NCBI GenBank assembly: GCA_025642075.2
Contig: JAODUO010000528.1
Location: 1 to 64,000, forward strand
DNA length: 64,000 nt
DNA from: Ridgeia piscesae
Taxonomy: Eukaryota > Annelida > Polychaeta > Sabellida > Siboglinidae
Direction: 5' to 3'
Shown here one piece after another: positions 22,540 to 34,500 of the stretch; position 1 is the stretch's first letter; the number at the start of each line of letters is the position of its first letter. The translations under genes and the position numbers were made by a program. The notes below the pieces were generated by a model that made no database searches, was not told the DNA's origin, and saw nothing but the letters and a program-made list of their open reading frames with translations.

Positions 22540-23280
22540 CCTAGGTCTTTTCTTTTAGTTTTAGTGAAGTTATACTTTAAGTTCCAAGTACATGCATGCC
22601 ATGACAAGTGGGGCACACTAAAAGGTGGGCCACAATTGGCAGACCGCGCAGAAACCGCAGACCACATTCACAAAGATGCCACCGATCGGTACGCTCCATG
22701 TTTACAATCTTTGTTGTTGTTTGCACGTCCAATCGTAAATATTGGAGACTTTTATTATTGTGTTGTACTAACAATTCTAAATGTAATACCGAATGGTATT
22801 ACTTGTATTTATAAAATCGTAGAAATAAATTATTGAGTATTCGCTCAGTCAAAAATAGAAGTCCCACATAGTCATAGGTGATAGATGGCAGCTGCATACT
22901 ATCGGTTTATTTAAATCGTTTGCTGTAATGACTCGCCTAAGGGTACATGTGTTCATAGGGCACTAATTCCCGTTATTGAATACCGAAACGGTCACCTGGC
23001 AGGTGAGGAATTCTGAGGCTCCAGTCGTCTTTTGATGTTCTTTGATCTACTGTGAAAGGGCATACCGGTATATGTGGATTGATCTCGGATTGCACTGCTA
23101 GCTGCATATTTGTTAGTGGGTGGGTGAGTAGTTCGTGTTATTGAGGGTTATTTAATAGTACTTCACTGAGATCATGGACGTTGTATCTAAGGTTAGCTGT
23201 CTTTTGATGTAACAACTCACCTAGCTAATGGTACATGTTTTCAGAGGACATTATACACTTGTTATTGGATGCCGGTGTCA
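22540..23280. other. Intergenic sequence with no recognised element
   Basis: Only weak internal similarity (GGTACATGT...CAGAGGACATTATA near 23230 resembles 22940-22980). No ORF with splice sites or database-like motif that I recognise. Confidence 0.45.
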
Positions 23281-24090
23281 TATAGAATATTGACCCAGGG
23301 GTAAAGTGACCCGCGGGTCACTATTCTATATATAACATTTACAATTATGAGCCACGGGTCAATATACTATACCATAGAAATATGACACCCCCTCTGTAAA
23401 ACATTTATTTGGTTTTATCAAATGATATTTACTGTGATGCTTATATGAATCATACATGGTCACATAACCATATAAATTGGCAAATATTTTTATAACATTT
23501 ACTATGATGAGCCATGGGTCAATATACTATACCATAGAAATATGACCTCCCCACACTATAAAACATTTATTCAGTAATTATCACATGGTTATTTACTATG
23601 ATGCTTATATGAATCGTACACCATCACATAACCATATACACTAAATCGGCAAACATTTTTATAACGTACTATTATGAGCCACGGGTCAATATACTATACC
23701 ATAGAAATATGACCCCCCACCTCAATTCATTTGGCTAAGGCAGTTAGCAGAACGTGGACCAAGCAGAATGTTTTCCATGAAATTGGTCACAAAATAAAAT
23801 ACTGGTATTAGTGCAAGTGTCAAGAAAATATGCCCACTGAGCAGTGTCAGTTTGAAAAGGAGATCTTTCACTGAAAAAAGTATTATGGCATAACAATAAT
23901 ATTATTAATGTATCAAAGTGCAATGTTGTATAAATATAAACAAAACATTACCGTCAATGTCATTAATACTCAAATACATACAAAAGTAAAATCCATGAAG
24001 AAACAAGGGGTGGGTAATTTTTCCATAGGGGGGTCAATTTTCTATTATAGTATTTTGACCCCCGGGTCACTTTTCTACGCGGGTCGGTGA
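23281..24090. repeat. Satellite-like block with GACCCGCGGGTC palindromes
   Basis: Two and a half tandem copies of a unit of about 170 bp sharing GAGCCACGGGTCAATATACT and ACCATAGAAATATGAC near 23346, 23511 and 23676. The block is flanked by palindromic sequences GTGACCCGCGGGTCAC (about 23306) and GACCCCCGGGTCACTTTTCT (about 24057). It may be one decayed transposable unit with palindromic ends. No coding capacity. Confidence 0.65.
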
Positions 24091-24108
24091 GGATATCTGA
24101 ATTCAATT

Positions 24109-24775
24109 TCAATTCAATTCAATCACTATATAAAGCATTTTCCGCCAATGGCCACACAGTGGTGAAGTATACAGAGCATCACTATTCATGATACTTTGTA
24201 GTATTGCATTGTTCGATCTAGCTATACAAGTCAAACTATACAATTTTTTTCTAATTAACATTTTAAAAGTGGGTAAGCATCTTGACACAAACATATAACT
24301 CGCACTACAATCTCGAGGTTCATTGCATAAAAATCTAAACACATTTTTGTATGCTACACACAGTTTTCTCATTGACTCTGCTCTATAGCAACACCACAGC
24401 TGGCATATGTATCTAATGAAGTACAGTAGGATTTAAATAAAGTACATTTTACAGATTTTTGTACACATGTAAAACTTATGGATCAAGGCATTATCCTGAG
24501 CAAAAAGTTTGGAATGTGTATATCTTTGAACTTTTTACAAGAAAATATCATAACGTTACTTTTGGTACTATTGTATTTAATATCATGTTCTATCCCATAT
24601 TCTGAACACACAGATAACAACATTGATAAACCCATAGATGAAGGTGCCATGAGTACTAAATCATCAGCATACATCAAATGGTTAATTAATGAGGAACCTA
24701 TTATACATCCAGCATTTACATTGTTTAATGTAAACACACAAAAATCAGGAGAGAGAATTCCTCCTTGACGCACCC
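24109..24775 (-). pseudogene. LINE fragment with intact YADD motif
   Basis: Minus-strand open stretch 24773-24483 reads MRQGGILSPDFCVFTLN, then HLMYADDLVLMAPSSMGLS, so both the RQG and the catalytic YADD boxes of a non-LTR reverse transcriptase are present. A second stretch 24372-24109, in another frame, is the matching C-terminal region (KLCVAYKNVFRFL, FVSRCLPTFKMLIRKKLYSL). The 5' part of the element is absent. Confidence 0.85.
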
Positions 24776-24829
24776 CGTTAGTAACAGAAAAATGTTGATG
24801 GACATTATCTCTTCACAAGTGTACGTTAA

Positions 24830-25590
24830 TGATAGGCCTAGTTGTTATTACTAGTACTGAGACTCATTAGTATTTATGCTAGTTATTACATTCACACTCG
24901 TTTTATCACCCCCATTAAAATTATTACACTGATATGACATATAGGTATATTAATTTTTTTAAATGTATAACATAAAATAGTTAACAAAATATAAAAAATA
25001 ATATAAAAGTAATAGTAAAAACCTATTTGAAATTTTGAATATAAATTTAATAACAAAAAAAATATTAATAAAAGTTTAATAAAATACAACATATTTAAAT
25101 AAATTTAATAACATAAAAAATATTAATATGATTGTAGGCCATATACAGTCATATGCATGTTAAGATTTATTATATAAATGTTATATGTAGTACATGATGG
25201 CTCTTCATGTGCATTTTTATGCCTGCATTCATTTGCGTATGGATATATGTACATGTTGTTTGTAACAACTGAAACGAAACAGCTATTTGAATATATTTGG
25301 ATACAGTTCACAGTTAGTTCATAGGCCTACTGATACATTTTAGATAAAACTAAATTAAGCAACTAGGACAACTATAACTGGAATAAGTATAGCCATTCAT
25401 GGGAAGCCAGCTGTTTTGTAGATGATAAAATATAGGCAGGCCTAAAATATACAAGAACAAAACAGTGCGAAATCATTATAATTTTTGTGTGTGATTTTGT
25501 AACATTAATTTTGCTCCTGGGTTAGCTGAGCAGTTGAGTAGATATTCCAAATGCTTTGAAATCTACTCATGGCTACTCGTGCTTTGCAAG
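24830..25590. other. AT-rich spacer
   Basis: Very AT-rich (A/T homopolymers and TTAATAA tracts near 24940-25120). No gene or clear element. Confidence 0.5.
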
Positions 25591-25829
25591 TTACTATAAT
25601 AATTTCTCTATTTCTGTCTTGACTTGCTCGATTTGATCCGTGCTTTCAACGTAGCATGGTAGCAGTAGGACAGAAGTTGGCACATCTTGGTGACAAAGTG
25701 GTCTTTCTTCAGTGGGATCACTTTTTTTGCCAGACAAGGACGACTTATTCAGGTAAGTGCATTCAACGATGATGATGTTATTTTTAACATGGTATACATA
25801 TGATATATACATTGTATTACACACACATA

Positions 25830-25871
25830 CACAAATATATATATATATATATATATAATTCTATTTATTCT

Positions 25872-25951
<80 letters not shown>

Positions 25952-25970
25952 AGAATAAATATAATGTAAT

Positions 25971-26003
<33 letters not shown>

Positions 26004-26076
26004 ATATATATTTATTACATTCTATTTATTCTGTGATATATATATATATATATATATCAGAATAAATATAATGCAA

Positions 26077-26110
<34 letters not shown>

Positions 26111-26130
26111 CTGTGTAATACAATGTATAT
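25830..26130. repeat. (AT)n array with an interspersed CACAGAATAAATA motif
   Basis: Long AT runs separated by inverted copies of CACAGAATAAATA and TATTTATTCTGTG. The same motifs occur on the other side of the LINE at 30220-30440. Confidence 0.9.
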
Positions 26131-26159
26131 ACCATATGTGTATTATATATATATGGGGT

Positions 26160-29100
26160 ATAGGGGGTTCTGGGTAGAGGTACTGATGTCTGGCATGCTG
26201 CACCTATGGGTGGACAGGCATCATTGGTCTCCATCCATCCTCTAAATCTCTCACATGTGGCTCCAAGCGCTGTGCCCTGGCAAACCGCTTCAGCTGGCAG
26301 ACCAAACATTGTGAGGGGGTGGTGTTAACACGGCACCACTGGGCGAAGGACCTCCTTGACGCAGGTCACCGACCAGGGCGGAAGAGTTCCCAGATGAACT
26401 ACAATGACCATGTGTTCGCGACCAAGGCAAGCCACCTAGATGGAGGACATCGGCTGTGGTCAGGCATGGAGAGGCAGGGGCATAGCTAGCCGTACGCACC
26501 TGCTTCCACATCATTAAGGCAACCACAAAATGCCTACTTCAATCGATAGCCAGAGGATGCCTAGATATGTTCATAGCCTTTAGCAACGAAAACATCATCA
26601 TTCACTTGTAACAATTTGTCAACATTTTGAAAACATTGTACTCAGTTTCCAGACCCCTGTGCACAGAACAAATAGATGCCTCCGCCTGGAGGCTATCTTG
26701 GCAATGCAGCAGCTGGGTAAATACGAATTCACTAGAAATAATTTATCAATGTTTTGACGTCCATGGGCTAAGATTAAAAGATTAGAAGCTAAAACTGACA
26801 TGAACAACAAAACCAAACTAGAGCTGTAGTGTCTGCTCTAGAATATCTGGAGGCTGGTGGGAATGGCAAAGCATGGAGCTACATGTTGTCAATCCAAATG
26901 TTTTACTTCACCATTACATTGGTAACGATTGAGTATGCACTCTAAAGTCTACTTCCTCTGACAACATATATTATATTTATAATATGAAGGCTCTGTGGAA
27001 CTGGCAGCAAAATTCAAAGTTCAATAAGCAAGCCGGACTGGGAAACAAAGATGCCGCGACAATGTTACCGCTGGCACCCCATTGTCAGTATAAGAAGAGG
27101 GCGATGTACCAACCATTCATGCGTTAATGGCTCAAGTTCGCTACGTGGCTCAGTAGGCATACATCACACCGAAACAACTGGTGCATGTGACACCAGAAAG
27201 AATAGCCCAGCTGTACGAGGTGTTCAAAGACGACATGCCTGGAAATCTGCATGAACTACAAAACGAAGTGGATCACTGGAAAGCATTATGCGAAATGGTG
27301 AATGTCGCAGAGAAACCAGACACACTCTACGATTCTAGAAATCAACCCCCACCTATATCCCAACATGTATACTGCTGCCATAGTACTGATGGTGATGTCG
27401 GTATCGACAGCCACGGTCACATAGGTCACATTCTCTTGGTTTCTTTCCCACATATGCAATTAACATACCTAAATATCGTTTGGTTACATACCTGGTCCTC
27501 CATGTCCAGTGCGGGTGCAACATGCTGCATCTCATGAATTATCTGCACTCTACAATGACAACTGAGCGCATGTCAAGACTGGCCTTGATGCACATCCACA
27601 AGGACATAATTGTTAGTGCTCCCACTTGCATGTTGGATGCTGAACGCATCATTCATCAGTTTAGTCGTCAGAAGACCAGGCGGGTACAGTGACTGAACCA
27701 ATGTTGAAGACAATACAGAATTCTTAACAAATATCAGCTTTTACTTGTTTTAACTCTTAGAAACAACACATGTACAATTTACAATATTTATCTTGGCTTA
27801 TTATTAAAAGGCTGTGACTATTGCAACTTTCTTTAATTACTATAATGAGTACATAGCATACACTTAATATTGTGACTTAAAATGCACTATATGTCAACTG
27901 ACTGGATCATCACACATGCTACAGAACATTTTGGAGCACCAGGCCCGATGACAAAAAAATTTAGATTGATATCATTAATAATTATTAGTGCTTCCACTTG
28001 CATGTATGCCTAACTACGCCACTGAGAGGGATGGGCTCCGCCATGCGACATCCACCCCAGATACGCCACATGATGATGACAACCATTACTCAACCCATAC
28101 CTGGGCCTTCCCACCACTGTATACCAAGGCGGAGGTGGAAAGTGCGCGACAGATATACCGAACAACAAGATCAGTGCCAGGAGCAACATCATTATTGGCA
28201 CATGGAACGTAAGAACACTGAGAGAAGCAGGCAAGTTAGATGAATTCACCCATGAGATGAACAGATACCGCTGGAACATCCTAGGACTCTGTGAAGTACG
28301 GTGGAAAGCATCGGAGAAACATCCACCCAGGAAGGACACAAACTGTACTTCAGTGGTCGAGACGACAAACATGAACATGGAGTCGGGTTCCTCATTCACT
28401 AAAACACTGTGAAATGCATTATGGGTTGTCGGCCAATTTCCAGCCAACTTATCACCATCCGCCTGAGGGCAACGCCATTCAACATCACCACCATACAGGC
28501 ATATGCCCCAACATCAGACTATAACGATGACAATGTAAAAGACTTCTACGAACAACTGCAGGAAGTCCTTGACCAAACTCCAAAGAAAGATATCCTAGTG
28601 GTGCAAGGCGACTGGAACGCCAAGATAGGAGAAGATGCTTATGAGAACTGGATAGTGGAAGATACTGTAACACCAAATCAAATGAGAGAGGCCTAAGGCT
28701 CCTGGAATTTGCCAGCTACAACGACCTTATGCTGGCGAACACCTTTGGCCCACACAAAGCATCCAGAAGAGCCATGTGGCACAGCCCAATCGGAAAGTAC
28801 CACAACCAGATAGACTGCATCATGGTAAGGAAGCGCGTCTGGTCCAGTGTGAACATTGCCAAGACACGGAGCTTTCCTGGAGCCGACATTGGAAGTGACC
28901 ATGAACTCGTCATGATGACCTTCAAGCTGCATCTGAAGAGGGTCAAGAAACACGTCCATGCCAGGATCAAATTTGACCTTGAGAAGCTGAAGGACCCCGA
29001 AGTAGCAGAAGCCTTCCACGCAATGATAGGAGGGAAATTTGCAGCGCTCACCATTCTGGACGCTGACGGTACAGACATGGAAACGTTGATCAACACCTTC

Positions 29101-30180
29101 AACACAGCAGTGACCAACACCACCAGTGAGATCCTTGGCAAACATCGCCCAGTCAAGAAGCCCTGGGTCACAGCTGACTTACTTGATCTGTGCGATAAAC
29201 GAAGGGAGTTGAAGAAGAAGAAGAAAGATGCGGAAGGAGTAAGGCAGTACAGGGCAGCCAACCAAGAAATCAAGAAAGGCATGAAAAAGGCAAAGATGAA
29301 CTGGATTGAAGAGCAGTGCCAGGACATCGAAGATAGCATGAAGAAGAATAACAGCAAGAAAATAGCTGGTGAAAGGCCTGACCAGCACAAAGCAAGGGCA
29401 AACCACCACCATACAGGACAAGGATGGAAAATGTCTGACTGAAGAACAGGACATCCTAAAGAGGTGGTCCGAGTACTGCTCCGAACTGTACAACTACAGA
29501 GCCATAGGAGACTCAGAAGTACTAAACGTCCCTCCAGCAACCGACAACGACAACTACCCCCATCCTTCGCAAAGAAGTGGAAGCAACGGTGAAATCGCTC
29601 AAGAAGGGGAAGTCAGCAGGAGCGGACAACATCCCAACGGAGCTGGTGCAGGCAGAAGCCATGATAAGTGCCCTACTGACTGTCTGCAACAAGATCTGGC
29701 AGACAGGGGAGTGGCCCATGCCGTGGACCCAATCTGTCATCATCACCCTCCCCAAGAAAGGCAATCTACAGCTATGCCAGAACTATCGTACCATAAGCCT
29801 CATCAGCCACCTGAGCAAAGTTATGCTGAGAATCTTGCTGAACCAACTGAAGCTGCAAGCGGAAAAGATCATCGCTGAGGAACAAGCAGGCTTCAGACCA
29901 GGACGCAGCACAACAGAGCAGATCTTCAACCTTAGGATACTGTCACGTCTATCACGTCTTCATTGACTTCAAGAAGGCGTTCAACAGGGCATGCAGCACT
30001 ATGGGCTACCATGAGGCATTTCAACACCAACCTGATCAGAAGGATACAGAACCTCTATGACAAGGCCACCAGCGCAGTCTACCTTAACAAAAGCATAGGG
30101 GACTGGTTCAGAACCACCGTTGGAGTAAGACAAGGCTGACCAACAACACCAATGGCTTCAGCACTGACATCAGGGTCAAC
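26160..30180 (+). pseudogene. RTE-type LINE remnant (5'UTR, endonuclease, part of RT) split by a hAT element
   Basis: Left part (26160-26476) is untranslated-like sequence that resumes after the insertion at about 28025. The endonuclease begins IIGTWNVRTLREAGKLDEF near 28192. Further blocks: ITTIQAYAPTSDYNDDN, LVVQGDWNAKIGEDAYENW and KYHNQIDCIMVRKR, then GSDHELVMM near 28900. The RT starts KSLKKGKSAGADNIPTEL near 29590 and continues through NYRTISLISHLSKVMLRILL and EEQAGFRPGRSTTEQIF; it then degrades (DFKKAFNRA, TTVGVRQG) and stops at about 30180 in an AT array. It is missing the catalytic FADD region and C-terminus, so it is dead. Confidence 0.85.
26477..28024 (+). mobile_element. hAT transposon remnant nested in the LINE 5' region
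   Basis: Left end CAGGGGCATAGCTAGC and right end CTAACTACGCCACTG are decayed inverted repeats of the CAGTGGCGTAGC type. The flanks share AGAGG (left ...ATGGAGAGG, right AGAGGGATGG). The interior encodes a broken transposase C-terminus: HVTPERIAQLYEVFKDDMPG and LHELQNEVDHWKALCEMVN (27184-27300), SVSTAT near 27400 in another frame, and TTERMSRLALMHIHKDI (27560-27612), which is the hAT dimerisation region. The similarity is to the ZMYM/52-kDa-repressor-like hAT group. Several frameshifts; inactive. Confidence 0.75.
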
Positions 30181-30219
30181 GGCGAGATATATAGTGTGTG
30201 TAATACAATGTATATACCG

Positions 30220-30322
30220 TATGTATATATATATATATATATGTATATATCACAGAATAAATAGAATGTGATTATATATATATATATATATATATATTTG
30301 TGTGTAATACAATGTATATATA

Positions 30323-30368
<46 letters not shown>

Positions 30369-30544
30369 ATATATATATGATATATATATATGATATATAT
30401 ATTAGATATATAATTTGTGTGTAATACAATGTATATCCATTTAAAAATAACACCACTAGAAGCGACAATATCCATATTTTTACCTTACCAAAAAAGGTAA
30501 GGTAAAGGTTTTTACCTTAAAAAACATGCAATATATATATATAC

Positions 30545-30622
<78 letters not shown>
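30220..30622. repeat. (AT)n array
   Basis: Interrupted AT repeats with GTGTAATACAATGTATAT motifs shared with 26105-26130. A short inverted repeat (TTTTACCTTACC...GGTAAGGTAAAGG) lies at 30479-30510. Confidence 0.92.
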
Positions 30623-31199
30623 GAGATGTCATTGTTGTAGTGAAATAGTAATACTAAGAATACTTACTGTGTTGGTGAAAATAAAAACAAACAAAAGTTT
30701 GAAATTGTGATAAATCACCAAAACTTAAAGCAGAAACGATATGCGCACCAATGAGGCAATTAATGTCATAAGACGTATTTCACGTAACACGGACTAACTA
30801 CGAAGAAGAAGTGAGGGAGTCAGTGACTGAGTGAGGAGCCTACCGTTGCCGTTGGTGAGAAATGCCACTGTTAACGACTGACACAGTGACACCGACATGA
30901 CAGATTAGTAATTGTGACAAGTTTACTTTGCCTTACTTTAGTATTGGCCAGCACTCCTAATGGAGTTAAACGGTCAGGGTTGGGTGCACATGCTTTTGAC
31001 ACTCACACTGACAACTTGTGAACTTGTTGGGTTATACTGTCCGATTTGTCGTACATATCATCAAAGAGGCAAAAGCCAAATTTCTGTGGTTCTGGAATAT
31101 TGACTATTTCGTTTTCAACCCACGTGTCTAAGTAACAAAGAATTATTTTATGTGAGTACCAAACGTGGTTTATAAGTAACACTAATTAATTAATGCCCA
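30623..31199. other. Intergenic upstream region of the TBC1D9-like gene
   Basis: No repeat or ORF recognised. It becomes less AT-rich toward the gene. Confidence 0.45.
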
Positions 31200-31496
31200 A
31201 AGAACATAATTATACGTACCGTTGGCGAAGGTGACGTTCACAACTTCGTGTGTTCGGTGTCCGTGGCCTTGAACCGAGATAAACCAAGTCATGTGAGCCC
31301 CGTCATGTGACCCGCACTTCCCGAAGCACCGCCATCAAAACAAACATGGCGGAAAAGTTTGACGTTTCCGTTTGTGTTTTAAGGCGGCCTTTGCATTTCC
31401 GTTGATGATGAATGCTTGTGCGGTTGTATAGTAAATCATACGTTCGAAATACTGTTGGTCTTTTCGCAACTATAACTGCATGCTAAACTCTTCTCC
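31200..31496 (+). promoter_or_regulatory. Probable promoter and 5'UTR of the TBC1D9-like gene
   Basis: GC/CpG-richer patch (CGTACCGTTGGCGAAGGTGACG, TCATGTGACCCGCACTTCCC) with AACATGGCGG at about 31344, a YY1-like motif common at TATA-less starts. Several ATG triplets (around 31405-31412) precede the coding ATG at 31497, so short upstream ORFs are possible if transcription starts near 31340. The transcription start itself cannot be read from sequence. Confidence 0.4.
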
Positions 31497-31540
31497 ATGT
31501 GGGTTACTCCAGAAGAAGTGCTATTTGCCAACGCACTTTG
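31497..31540 (+). CDS. TBC1D9: TBC1D9-like exon 1 (start codon)
   Basis: Encodes residues 1-14 ([14 protein letters not shown]) plus two bases of Trp15. The donor is GTAAGA at 31541. The next exon begins 6.1 kb away and completes the [10 protein letters not shown] motif, which supports this ATG as the true start. Confidence 0.85.
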
Positions 31541-34500
31541 GTAAGAGACGACAGCGCCTTCATTTCCAACAACGTGAATGAAGTTTTTGGACTTGTAGTC
31601 AATATAGACGTTATGTCCCACAAGTAGCTTATGTCACAAGTCAACATTATGATTAGTCATTTAGTGCTAATAAAAAAGTATATCAACAGATTTATGTTAA
31701 GACTAAAGACAGTAAAGTGCAAAAATAACATAAAAACCTAGGTCCTAGTGCCTAATCATAAATTTAGGACGTATCATCAGTGATGGTATACTTATACTTA
31801 ACTGGTCTAAATTATTGGATGAGACTATTAATTTTGCAGAGCAGTGACGTCATTGCTGTGCGAATTAGGGAAATAGATGCTAGTATTTGCAGAGGAACTA
31901 ATTGGATAATTATAACTCACAGCATTAGCTGCTTACTAAATACAGTTGGCGTGTGTTTAAAGAACTTTGTCTAAATACTATATACTCTCTTAACAATATT
32001 GAGGTATCACTGCTTGGTGACCTGGGAAATTGTTGCTATTTGCAGAGAAGTGAAACAGTGACATCACTGTTCTGCGAATTAGGGAAAGATTTCGCAGAAC
32101 AGGAAAAAGAGCATTCTTTTCAAATCTCATTTTCAGAATATATTACTATCGGAGTGGCTATACGTCCGAATACGGACGAATAGCCTGGGGGACTATTCGT
32201 CCGGATACGGACAAATAGCCTGGGCGACTATACGGACGAATAGCGTATGTCGTCCCCCTGGCTATTTGTCCGGACATATTTCTCGCGAGAGTTCAATTCA
32301 AATTTGCGCAAGCGGCACAACTGAGACGGATGAGCTGGCCGTTGGACGTGAATTCCCAGACATTCAATGATTATCGGCAGCTGTTGAACACTTTGAACAC
32401 ACCAATTTCGTGCAATTTTATAAAAGGACAGCAGAAAAATAGAGGCAGATATACGTAGAAATACACGAAAGACGAACAACACGGCCATCGAGTATGCCAA
32501 TATTACGTATGCTTGCGTCCACGGGGGAAGAGCATACAAGACCAACTCCAAGGGGATGGGACCTCATCAAAGGTATTATTACGCTTTCTGAATTAGTTAC
32601 AGTCAATTATTTATGCTACGACTATACATACACTATTGTGATATCCCCCACAGTATAACTAATGTTTCATTATGCATTTTACACGGCCCTTTTTATGGTG
32701 CCAGGCATTATCAACATGTATCGACTATCGAGCGATATTAGATGCAATCAACAACAAGAGCGTTCTAGAAAGGGACAGCATATGGACTTGTCACATAATA
32801 ATTATGTCCTAGACGTTATGTCCTAAATTTATTATTAAGTTTTTTCTGGGTTTTTCTGGGTTTTTTTTATATATGCCTGGCCTAGCATTGATGATGGCAT
32901 TCTTTGTAGATTTTTTTGCATTATTTAGCATCTTGTTTTGGGGACATCATCCAAAATATTCACGGTCACCTGCAGCCACCCAAATTCTCACATGCTTTGT
33001 TAGAGGGTGTTTCAGTATACGCAGCCACCGGAGTTTGTGAACATTTTCTTTTACTTTCAGTTCATTCAAGAAAGCATGTCCTGCGCAAATCAAAGTCATC
33101 GCTATGAAAGATGGACAGCAAAGTTCTCAAGAGAGGGCGACCAAAAGGGGCTGAACAGACTGTGATTGGTCTGCCAGCCAAGTGGAAATGTTTCACCAAG
33201 CCAGTGGCATTCTGCAAGAAAGATCCTCTCAAAAAAACGAAAGTAAGAAAAAACATCTGGTCTGCAATCAACCTGGAATTGTATATAATTTGGATTATAT
33301 TGTATGTAAAAGAAAAGGTAATTTGTTTATATAGTGCAGTATCCAGTCTTTAAGATTAACCAAAGCAGTTTAAGCTTTACTGGTAGACCAGTTTAATAGT
33401 ACACCATTTTATATAATTCATAAGATACAGCCTGTTACTGTTACTAGACATGTTCATGCAATGTTGTTAACATGGTGTTTCAGTCATCCTCAGCTGGCTG
33501 GTGGGGAACAGGGAAGACACCGCCCTGACTGGCACTTTGATTGAAAGAGATGATGTCGAAGTCTTTTTTTATGGTGTACAACATTGCCCCTCATGTTAAC
33601 CTTGCTGTGTGTGAAAGTTTGATGAATCAGTCGTAAATTGTCCCAGTTTCTGTTTTATCGGCAGGTCTGGCATTGTGAGGACATAATATAGAAACATTCC
33701 AAGGCTGTGTTAACAAGATCTCTGGTTGAGCTATAAGATTGGAACTGATGTGATCGGATTTTTTATAAATGGAAATAATTTGTATCTTTAACATGCTTTG
33801 TGTAATTATGGTTTATAAGGTTTGTTTACATTACTTTGGTAATTGAAGCCATTGGTTCTAAATGGTGTATTTTTATGTAGTACATGTATAATGGTATTGC
33901 ATATATGTAAACCCAATACTACATGTGTTAGATCTTATAGATGTGGGTGGATTTATGCATATTAGGTGTAGTTTATACAGAGGCCTTTTATTTGTGTATT
34001 TTACTTATTTATTTACATTTATTACCTTTGTAAATGAAGATGTGGGTGGATTTGTGCACTGAGGCTAGTGTAGTTTATACACAAGAACGTATGTGTGTAA
34101 TTTGTAGATCCTGTTTTATTTATTTGAACCAGTATTAAGAACAAAAATTAAGATGTTGGTGGATTTATGCACATTAGGTGTAGTTTATACAGAGGACGTG
34201 ATTAACTTGTATTGTATATCTCGTTTTATTTATTTGAACCAGTGTTTGATTGGTCTTTTATTTATGTATTTTACTATTTTATTTACGTATGTTTATTACC
34301 TTTCTAAATGAAGATGTTGGATGATTTATGTACATTAGGCTAGTGTATTACCTTTCTGTGTCATATGAACTTTCTGTTTTTTTATGTTCAGTAATAAAGT
34401 CATCTCTGTTTACTCATGTGTTTGGTGTTATAAAATAGGCCTCCCTAACAAAAATATTACAACTACAGATAGTTTATACAACAAATGATCATCATTTTCA

